Positions 13,001 to 25,000 of a stretch of DNA of 64,000 nucleotides are shown one piece after another. This stretch comes from Cladorhizidae sp. MBARI D1340-BT2 (taxonomy: Eukaryota; Porifera; Demospongiae; Poecilosclerida; Cladorhizidae): positions 15,560,816-15,624,815 of the forward strand of contig JAQNBH010000013.1 of the NCBI GenBank assembly GCA_028752905.1, read 5' to 3'. The stretch's first letter is position 1. Every line of letters starts with the position of its first letter. The notes below the pieces were generated by a model. It was not told where the DNA came from. It searched no databases and worked only from the letters and a program-made list of their open reading frames with translations. A program made the translations under genes and the position numbers.

Positions 13001-16000
13001 TCACCGGATAGCCCTTCTAATTATCTGTCTTTTGTACGTGCCAAAATTTTGAGTACTCTAAGTATTAGCAAGTTATGGTGATTTGAAGTGGTAAGGTTTG
13101 CGATCTTTCCTGGCGTTTTCCAGTTGCCAAAGCGGTGGCCTGCCAGTGAAAAACCACTACATTTATTGATAATCTGTTGACATGTTGCAGATAAGGGCCT
13201 TCTCTATCAGTTGACAAAATCTGGGACTTTGGTCTTGTTAATTAGGGCAGTTATGAATTGTACTCTTACTTGATGCTAAACATGTTAGCTTCGTAGATTA
13301 TCCACACTTCACTGAATAGACTTGATGTATAGCTATTAAGATAGGACTCTCTAAGTGCTCTCTCTTGATACCAAACATCCATATATTCTGCACACTTCAC
13401 TGTAATGGACTTGCAAGATAGGTATCTCTCAGTGTTCTCTATCTTGAGCTAAACATGTTAGCTTCATAGATTCTCCACACTTCACTGAATAGACTTGATA
13501 TATAGCTCTAAAGGTAGGCCTCTCTCTGTTCTCTCTCTTGATACCAAACATCCGTATATTCTGCATACATAGAATCACAAGATAGGTTTCTCTATGTGTT
13601 CTCTATCTTGATGCTAAACAGGTTAGCTTCATAGATTCTCCACACTTCACTGTATAAACTTGATATATAGCTATTAAGATAGGTCTCTCCCTGTGCTCTC
13701 TGTTGATATCAAACATCCATAATATTCTGCACACTTCACTGTAATGGACTTGATATGATTCGAATGATAGGTTTCATTATGTGTTCTCTATCTTGATATT
13801 TGCCCTAATTTGGTCTATAATATGTTTCTCATTTTTCCCCCAAAAATCTTGTTATTTTGCCGTAAAGCTCATAACTTTTCTACACTTTACCCAAAAAAGA
13901 TAATTTTTATATCACCGGATAGCCCTTCTAATTATCTGTCTTTTGTACGTGCCAAAATTTTGAGTACTCTAAGTATTAGCAAGTTATGGTGATTTGAAGT
14001 GGTAAGGTTTGCGATCTTTCCTGGCGTTTTCCAGTTGCCAAAGCGGTGGCCTGCCAGTGAAAAACCACTACATTTATTGATAATCTGTTGACATGTTGCA
14101 GATAAGGGCCTTCTCTATCAGTTGACAAAATCTGGGACTTTGGTCTTGTTAATTAGGGCAGTTATGAATTGTACTCTTACTTGATGCTAAACATGTTAGC
14201 TTCGTAGATTATCCACACTTCACTGAATAGACTTGATGTATAGCTATTAAGATAGGACTCTCTAAGTGCTCTCTCTTGATACCAAACATCCATATATTCT
14301 GCACACTTCACTGTAATGGACTTGCAAGATAGGTATCTCTCAGTGTTCTCTATCTTGAGCTAAACATGTTAGCTTCATAGATTCTCCACACTTCACTGAA
14401 TAGACTTGATATATAGCTCTAAAGGTAGGCCTCTCTCTGTTCTCTCTCTTGATACCAAACATCCGTATATTCTGCATACATAGAATCACAAGATAGGTTT
14501 CTCTATGTGTTCTCTATCTTGATGCTAAACAGGTTAGCTTCATAGATTCTCCACACTTCACTGTATAAACTTGATATATAGCTATTAAGATAGGTCTCTC
14601 CCTGTGCTCTCTGTTGATATCAAACATCCATAATATTCTGCCCACTTCACTGTAATGGACTTGATATGATTCGAATGATAGGTTTCATTATGTGTTCTCT
14701 ATCTTGATATTTGCCCTAATTTGGTCTATAATATGTTTCTCATTTTCCCCCCAAAAATCTTGTTATTTTGCCGTAAAGCTCATAACTTTTCTACACTTTA
14801 CCCAAAAAAGATAATTTTTATATCACCAGATAGCCCTTCTAATTATCTGTCTTTTGTACGTGCCAAAATTTTGAGTACTCTAAGTATTAGCAAGTTATGG
14901 TGATTTGAAATGGTAAGGTTTGCGATCTTTCCTGGCGTTTTCCAGTTGCCAAAGCGGTGGCCTGCCAGTGAAAAACCACTACATTTATTGATAATCTGTT
15001 GACATGTTGCAGATAAGGGCCTTCTCTATCAGTTGACAAAATCTGGGACTTTGGTCTTGTTAATTAGGGCAGTTATGAATTGTACTCTTACTTGATGCTA
15101 AACATGTTAGCTTCGTAGATTATCCACACTTCACTGAATAGACTTGATGTATAGCTATTAAGATAGGACTCTGTAAGTGCTCTCTCTTGATACCAAACAT
15201 CCATATATTCTGCACACTTCACTGTAATGGACTTGCAAGATAGGTATCTCTCAGTGTTCTCTATCTTGAGCTAAACATGTTAGCTTCATAGATTCTCCAC
15301 ACTTCACTGAATAGACTTGATATATAGCTCTAAAGGTAGGCCTCTCTCTGTTCTCTCTCTTGATACCAAACATCCGTATATTCTGCATACATAGAATCAC
15401 AAGATAGGTTTCTCTATGTGTTCTCTATCTTGATGCTAAACAGGTTAGCTTCATAGATTCTCCACACTTCACTGTATAAACTTGATATATAGCTATTAAG
15501 ATAGGTCTCTCCCTGTGCTCTCTGTTGATATCAAACATCCATAATATTCTGCACACTTCACTGTAATGGACTTGATATGATTCGAATGATAGGTTTCATT
15601 ATGTGTTCTCTATCTTGATATTTGCCCTAATTTGGTCTATAATATGTTTCTCATTTTCCCCCCAAAAATCTTGTTATTTTGCCGTAAAGCTCATAACTGT
15701 TCTACACTTTACCCAAAAAAGATAATATTTATATCACCGGATAGCCCTTCTAATTATCTGTCTTTTGTACGTGCCAACATTTTGAGTACTCTAAGTATTA
15801 GCAAGTTATGGTGATTTGAAGTGGTAAGGTTTGCGATCTTTCCTGGCGTTTTCCAGTTGCCAAAGCGGTGGCCTGCCAGTGAAAAACCACTACATTTATT
15901 GATAATCTGTTGACATGTTGCAGATAAGGGCCTTCTCTATCAGTTGACAAAATCTGGGACTTTGGTCTTGTTAATTAGGGCAGTTATGAATTGTACTCTT

Positions 16001-19000
16001 ACTTGATGCTAAACATGTTAGCTTCGTAGATTATCCACACTTCACTGAATAGACTTGATGTATAGCTATTAAGATAGGACTCTCTAAGTGCTCTCTCTTG
16101 ATACCAAACATCCATATATTCTGCACACTTCACTGTAATGGACTTGCAAGATAGGTATCTCTCAGTGTTCTCTATCTTGAGCTAAACATGTTAGCTTCAT
16201 AGATTCTCCACACTTCACTGAATAGACTTGATATATAGCTCTAAAGGTAGGCCTCTCTCTGTTCTCTCTCTTGATACCAAACATCCGTATATTCTGCATA
16301 CATAGAATCACAAGATAGGTTTCTCTATGTGTTCTCTATCTTGATGCTAAACAGGTTAGCTTCATAGATTCTCCACACTTCACTGTATAAACTTGATATA
16401 TAGCTATTAAGATAGGTCTCTCCCTGTGCTCTCTGTTGATATCAAACATCCATAATATTCTGCACACTTCACTGTAATGGACTTGATATGATTCGAATGA
16501 TAGGTTTCATTATGTGTTCTCTATCTTGATATTTGCCCTAATTTGGTCTATAATATGTTTCTCATTTTCCCCCCAAAAATCTTGTTATTTTGCCGTAAAG
16601 CTCATAACTTTTCTACACTTTACCCAAAAAAGATAATTTTTATATCACCGGATAGCCCTTCTAATTATCTGTCTTTTGTACGTGTCAAAATTTTGAGTAC
16701 TCTAAGTATTAGCAAGTTATGGTGATTTGAAGTGGTAAGGTTTGCGATCTTTCCTGGCGTTTTCCAGTTGCCAAAGCGGTGGCCTGCCAGTGAAAAACCA
16801 CTACATTTATTGATAATCTGTTGACATGTTGCAGATAAGGGCCTTCTCTATCAGTTGACAAAATCTGGGACTTTGGTCTTGTTAATTAGGGCAGTTATGA
16901 ATTGTACTCTTACTTGATGCTAAACATGTTAGCTTCGTAGATTATCCACACTTCACTGAATAGACTTGATGTATAGCTATTAAGATAGGACTCTCTAAGT
17001 GCTCTCTCTTGATACCAAACATCCATATATTCTGCACACTTCACTGTAATGGACTTGCAAGATAGGTATCTCTCAGTGTTCTCTATCTTGAGCTAAACAT
17101 GTTAGCTTCATAGATTCTCCACACTTCACTGAATAGACTTGATATATAGCTCTAAAGGTAGGCCTCTCTCTGTTCTCTCTCTTGATACCAAACATCCGTA
17201 TATTCTGCATACATAGAATCACAAGATAGGTTTCTCTATGTGTTCTCTATCTTGATGCTAAACAGGTTAGCTTCATAGATTCTCCACACTTCACTGTATA
17301 AACTTGATATATAGCTATTAAGATAGGTCTCTCCCTGTGCTCTCTGTTGATATCAAACATCCATAATATTCTGCACACTTCACTGTAATGGACTTGATAT
17401 GATTCGAATGATAGGTTTCATTATGTGTTCTCTATCTTGATATTTGCCCTAATTTGGTCTATAATATGTTTCTCATTTTCCCCCCAAAAATCTTGTTATT
17501 TTGCCGTAAAGCTCATAACTTTTCTACACTTTACCCAAAAAAGATAATTTTTATATCACCGGATAGCCCTTCTAATTATCTGTCTTTTGTACGTGCCAAA
17601 ATTTTGAGTACTCTAAGTATTAGCAAGTTATGGTGATTTGAAGTGGTAAGGTTTGCGATCTTTCCTGGCGTTTTCCAGTTGCCAAAGCGGTGGCCTGCCA
17701 GTGAAAAACCACTACATTTATTGATAATCTGTTGACATGTTGCAGATAAGGGCCTTCTCTATCAGTTGACAAAATCTGGGACTTTGGTCTTGTTAATTAG
17801 GGCAGTTATGAATTGTACTCTTACTTGATGCTAAACATGTTAGCTTCGTAGATTATCCACACTTCACTGAATAGACTTGATGTATAGCTATTAAGATAGG
17901 ACTCTCTAAGTGCTCTCTCTTGATACCAAACATCCATATATTCTGCACACTTCACTGTAATGGACTTGCAAGATAGGTATCTCTCAGTGTTCTCTATCTT
18001 GAGCTAAACATGTTAGCTTCATAGATTCTCCACACTTCACTGAATAGACTTGATATATAGCTCTAAAGCTAGGCCTCTCTCTGTTCTCTCTCTTGATACC
18101 AAACACCCGTATATTCTGCATACATAGAATCACAAGATAGGTTTCTCTATGTGTTCTCTATCTTGATGCTAAACAGGTTAGCTTCATAGATTCTCCACAC
18201 TTCACTGTATAAACTTGATATATAGCTATTAAGATAGGTCTCTCCCTGTGCTCTCTGTTGATATCAAACATCCATAATATTCTGCACACTTCACTGTAAT
18301 GGACTTGATATGATTCGAATGATAGGTTTCATTATGTGTTCTCTATCTTGATATTTGCCCTAATTTGGTCTATAATATGTTTCTCATTTTCCCCCCAAAA
18401 ATCTTGTTATTTTGCCGTAAAGCTCATAACTTTTCTACACTTTACCCAAAAAAGATAATTTTTATATCACCGGATAGCCCTTCTAATTATCTGTCTTTTG
18501 TACGTGCCAAAATTTTGAGTACTCTAAGTATTAGCAAGTTATGGTGATTTGAAGTGGTAAGGTTTGCGATCTTTCCTGGCGTTTTCCAGTTGCCAAAGCG
18601 GTGGCCTGCCAGTGAAAAACCACTACATTTATTGATAATCTGTTGACATGTTGCAGATAAGGGCCTTCTCTATCAGTTGACAAAATCTGGGACTTTGGTC
18701 TTGTTAATTAGGGCAGTTATGAATTGTACTCTTACTTGATGCTAAACATGTTAGCTTCGTAGATTATCCACACTTCACTGAATAGACTTGATGTATAGCT
18801 ATTAAGATAGGACTCTCTAAGTGCTCTCTCTTGATACCAAACATCCATATATTCTGCACACTTCACTGTAATGGACTTGCAAGATAGGTATCTCTCAGTG
18901 TTCTCTATCTTGAGCTAAACATGTTAGCTTCATAGATTCTCCACACTTCACTGAATAGACTTGATATATAGCTCTAAAGCTAGGCCTCTCTCTGTTCTCT

Positions 19001-22000
19001 CTCTTGATACCAAACACCCGTATATTCTGCATACATAGAATCACAAGATAGGTTTCTCTATGTGTTCTCTATCTTGATGCTAAACAGGTTAGCTTCATAG
19101 ATTCTCCACACTTCACTGTATAAACTTGATATATAGCTATTAAGATAGGTCTCTCCCTGTGCTCTCTGTTGATATCAAACATCCATAATATTCTGCACAC
19201 TTCACTGTAATGGACTTGATATGATTCGAATGATAGGTTTCATTATGTGTTCTCTATCTTGATATTTGCCCTAATTTGGTCTATAATATGTTTCTCATTT
19301 CCCCCCCAAAAATCTTGTTATTTTGCCGTAAAGCTCATAACTTTTCTACACTTTACCCAAAAAAGATAATTTTTATATCACCAGATAGCCCTTCTAATTA
19401 TCTGTCTTTTGTACGTGCCAAAATTTTGAGTACTCTAAGTATTAGCAAGTTATGGTGATTTGAAGTGGTAAGGTTTGCGATCTTTCCTGGCGTTTTCCAG
19501 TTGCCAAAGCGGTGGCCTGCCAGTGAAAAACCACTACATTTATTGATAATCTGTTGACATGTTGCAGATAAGGGCCTTCTCTATCAGTTGACAAAATCTG
19601 GGACTTTGGTCTTGTTAATTAGGGCAGTTATGAATTGTACTCTTACTTGATGCTAAACATGTTAGCTTCGTAGATTATCCACACTTCACTGAATAGACTT
19701 GATGTATAGCTATTAAGATAGGACTCTGTAAGTGCTCTCTCTTGATACCAAACATCCATATATTCTGCACACTTCACTGTAATGGACTTGCAAGATAGGT
19801 ATCTCTCAGTGTTCTCTATCTTGAGCTAAACATGTTAGCTTCATAGATTCTCCACACTTCACTGAATAGACTTGATATATAGCTCTAAAGGTAGGCCTCT
19901 CTCTGTTCTCTCTCTTGATACCAAACATCCGTATATTCTGCATACATAGAATCACAAGATAGGTTTCTCTATGTGTTCTCTATCTTGATGCTAAACAGGT
20001 TAGCTTCATAGATTCTCCACACTTCACTGTATAAACTTGATATATAGCTATTAAGATAGGTCTCTCCCTGTGCTCTCTGTTGATATCAAACATCCATAAT
20101 ATTCTGCACACTTCACTGTAATGGACTTGATATGATTCGAATGATAGGTTTCATTATGTGTTCTCTATCTTGATATTTGCCCTAATTTGGTCTATAATAT
20201 GTTTCTCATTTTCCCCCCAAAAATCTTGTTATTTTGCCGTAAAGCTCATAACTGTTCTACACTTTACCCAAAAAAGATAATATTTATATCACCGGATAGC
20301 CCTTCTAATTATCTGTCTTTTGTACGTGCCAACATTTTGAGTACTCTAAGTATTAGCAAGTTATGGTGATTTGAAGTGGTAAGGTTTGCGATCTTTCCTG
20401 GCGTTTTCCAGTTGCCAAAGCGGTGGCCTGCCAGTGAAAAACCACTACATTTATTGATAATCTGTTGACATGTTGCAGATAAGGGCCTTCTCTATCAGTT
20501 GACAAAATCTGGGACTTTGGTCTTGTTAATTAGGGCAGTTATGAATTGTACTCTTACTTGATGCTAAACATGTTAGCTTCGTAGATTATCCACACTTCAC
20601 TGAATAGACTTGATGTATAGCTATTAAGATAGGACTCTCTAAGTGCTCTCTCTTGATACCAAACATCCATATATTCTGCACACTTCACTGTAATGGACTT
20701 GCAAGATAGGTATCTCTCAGTGTTCTCTATCTTGAGCTAAACATGTTAGCTTCATAGATTCTCCACACTTCACTGAATAGACTTGATATATAGCTCTAAA
20801 GCTAGGCCTCTCTCTGTTCTCTCTCTTGATACCAAACACCCGTATATTCTGCATACATAGAATCACAAGATAGGTTTCTCTATGTGTTCTCTATCTTGAT
20901 GCTAAACAGGTTAGCTTCATAGATTCTCCACACTTCACTGTATAAACTTGATATATAGCTATTAAGATAGGTCTCTCCCTGTGCTCTCTGTTGATATCAA
21001 ACATCCATAATATTCTGCACACTTCACTGTAATGGACTTGATATGATTCGAATGATAGGTTTCATTATGTGTTCTCTATCTTGATATTTGCCCTAATTTG
21101 GTCTATAATATGTTTCTCATTTTCCCCCCAAAAATCTTGTTATTTTGCCGTAAAGCTCATAACTTTTCTACACTTTACCCAAAAAAGATAATTTTTATAT
21201 CACCGGATAGCCCTTCTAATTATCTGTCTTTTGTACGTGCCAAAATTTTGAGTACTCTAAGTATTAGCAAGTTATGGTGATTTGAAGTGGTAAGGTTTGC
21301 GATCTTTCCTGGCGTTTTCCAGTTGCCAAAGCGGTGGCCTGCCAGTGAAAAACCACTACATTTATTGATAATCTGTTGACATGTTGCAGATAAGGGCCTT
21401 CTCTATCAGTTGACAAAATCTGGGACTTTGGTCTTGTTAATTAGGGCAGTTATGAATTGTACTCTTACTTGATGCTAAACATGTTAGCTTCGTAGATTAT
21501 CCACACTTCACTGAATAGACTTGATGTATAGCTATTAAGATAGGACTCTCTAAGTGCTCTCTCTTGATACCAAACATCCATATATTCTGCACACTTCACT
21601 GTAATGGACTTGCAAGATAGGTATCTCTCAGTGTTCTCTATCTTGAGCTAAACATGTTAGCTTCATAGATTCTCCACACTTCACTGAATAGACTTGATAT
21701 ATAGCTCTAAAGCTAGGCCTCTCTCTGTTCTCTCTCTTGATACCAAACACCCGTATATTCTGCATACATAGAATCACAAGATAGGTTTCTCTATGTGTTC
21801 TCTATCTTGATGCTAAACAGGTTAGCTTCATAGATTCTCCACACTTCACTGTATAAACTTGATATATAGCTATTAAGATAGGTCTCTCCCTGTGCTCTCT
21901 GTTGATATCAAACATCCATAATATTCTGCACACTTCACTGTAATGGACTTGATATGATTCGAATGATAGGTTTCATTATGTGTTCTCTATCTTGATATTT

Positions 22001-25000
22001 GCCCTAATTTGGTCTATAATATGTTTCTCATTTCCCCCCCAAAAATCTTGTTATTTTGCCGTAAAGCTCATAACTTTTCTACACTTTACCCAAAAAAGAT
22101 AATTTTTATATCACCAGATAGCCCTTCTAATTATCTGTCTTTTGTACGTGCCAAAATTTTGAGTACTCTAAGTATTAGCAAGTTATGGTGATTTGAAGTG
22201 GTAAGGTTTGCGATCTTTCCTGGCGTTTTCCAGTTGCCAAAGCGGTGGCCTGCCAGTGAAAAACCACTACATTTATTGATAATCTGTTGACATGTTGCAG
22301 ATAAGGGCCTTCTCTATCAGTTGACAAAATCTGGGACTTTGGTCTTGTTAATTAGGGCAGTTATGAATTGTACTCTTACTTGATGCTAAACATGTTAGCT
22401 TCGTAGATTATCCACACTTCACTGAATAGACTTGATGTATAGCTATTAAGATAGGACTCTCTAAGTGCTCTCTCTTGATACCAAACATCCATATATTCTG
22501 CACACTTCACTGTAATGGACTTGCAAGATAGGTATCTCTCAGTGTTCTCTATCTTGAGCTAAACATGTTAGCTTCATAGATTCTCCACACTTCACTGAAT
22601 AGACTTGATATATAGCTCTAAAGCTAGGCCTCTCTCTGTTCTCTCTCTTGATACCAAACACCCGTATATTCTGCATACATAGAATCACAAGATAGGTTTC
22701 TCTATGTGTTCTCTATCTTGATGCTAAACAGGTTAGCTTCATAGATTCTCCACACTTCACTGTATAAACTTGATATATAGCTATTAAGATAGGTCTCTCC
22801 CTGTGCTCTCTGTTGATATCAAACATCCATAATATTCTGCACACTTCACTGTAATGGACTTGATATGATTCGAATGATAGGTTTCATTATGTGTTCTCTA
22901 TCTTGATATTTGCCCTAATTTGGTCTATAATATGTTTCTCATTTCCCCCCCAAAAATCTTGTTATTTTGCCGTAAAGCTCATAACTTTTCTACACTTTAC
23001 CCAAAAAAGATAATTTTTATATCACCAGATAGCCCTTCTAATTATCTGTCTTTTGTACGTGCCAAAATTTTGAGTACTCTAAGTATTAGCAAGTTATGGT
23101 GATTTGAAGTGGTAAGGTTTGCGATCTTTCCTGGCGTTTTCCAGTTGCCAAAGCGGTGGCCTGCCAGTGAAAAACCACTACATTTATTGATAATCTGTTG
23201 ACATGTTGCAGATAAGGGCCTTCTCTATCAGTTGACAAAATCTGGGACTTTGGTCTTGTTAATTAGGGCAGTTATGAATTGTACTCTTACTTGATGCTAA
23301 ACATGTTAGCTTCGTAGATTATCCACACTTCACTGAATAGACTTGATGTATAGCTATTAAGATAGGACTCTCTAAGTGCTCTCTCTTGATACCAAACATC
23401 CATATATTCTGCACACTTCACTGTAATGGACTTGCAAGATAGGTATCTCTCAGTGTTCTCTATCTTGAGCTAAACATGTTAGCTTCATAGATTCTCCACA
23501 CTTCACTGAATAGACTTGATATATAGCTCTAAAGGTAGGCCTCTCTCTGTTCTCTCTCTTGATACCAAACATCCGTATATTCTGCATACATAGAATCACA
23601 AGATAGGTTTCTCTATGTGTTCTCTATCTTGATGCTAAACAGGTTAGCTTCATAGATTCTCCACACTTCACTGTATAAACTTGATATATAGCTATTAAGA
23701 TAGGTCTCTCCCTGTGCTCTCTGTTGATATCAAACATCCATAATAATATTCTGCATACTTCACTGTAATGGACTTGATATGATTCGAAAGATAGGTTTCA
23801 TTATGTGTTCTCTATCTTGATATTTGCCCTAATTTGGTCTATAATATGTTTCTCATTTTTCCCCCAAAAATCTTGTTATTTTGCCGTAAAGCTCATAACT
23901 TTTCTACACTTTACCCAAAAAAGATAATTTTTATATCACCGGATAGCCCTTCTAATTATCTGTCTTTTGTACGTGCCAAAATATTGAGTACTCTAAGTAT
24001 TAGCAAGTTATGGTGATTTGAAGTGGTAAGGTTTGCGATCTTTCCTGGCGTTTTCCAGTTGCCAAAGCGGTGGCCTGCCAGTGAAAAACCACTACATTTA
24101 TTGATAATCTGTTGACATGTTGCAGATAAGGGCCTTCTCTATCAGTTGACAAAATCTGGGACTTTGGTCTTGTTAATTAGGGCAGTTATGAATTGTACTC
24201 TTACTTGATGCTAAACATGTTAGCTTCGTAGATTATCCACACTTCACTGAATAGACTTGATGTATAGCTATTAAGATAGGACTCTCTAAGTGCTCTCTCT
24301 TGATACCAAACATCCATATATTCTGCACACTTCACTGTAATGGACTTGCAAGATAGGTATCTCTCAGTGTTCTCTATCTTGAGCTAAACATGTTAGCTTC
24401 ATAGATTCTCCACACTTCACTGAATAGACTTGATATATAGCTCTAAAGGTAGGCCTCTCTCTGTTCTCTCTCTTGATACCAAACACCCGTATATTCTGCA
24501 TACATAGAATCACAAGATAGGTTTCTCTATGTGTTCTCTATCTTGATGCTAAACAGGTTAGCTTCATAGATTCTCCACACTTCACTGTATAAACTTGATA
24601 TATAGCTATTAAGATAGGTCTCTCCCTGTGCTCTCTGTTGATATCAAACATCCATAATAATATTCTGCATACTTCACTGTAATGGACTTGATATGATTCG
24701 AAAGATAGGTTTCATTATGTGTTCTCTATCTTGATATTTGCCCTAATTTGGTCTATAATATGTTTCTCATTTTTCCCCCAAAAATCTTGTTATTTTGCCG
24801 TAAAGCTCATAACTTTTCTACACTTTACCCAAAAAAGATAATTTTTATATCACCGGGTAGCCCTTCTAATTATCTGTCTTTTGTACGTGCCAAAATATTG
24901 AGTACTCTAAGTATTAGCAAGTTATGGTGATTTGAAGTGGTAAGGTTTGCGATCTTTCCTGGCGTTTTCCAGTTGCCAAAGCGGTGGCCTGCCAGTGAAA

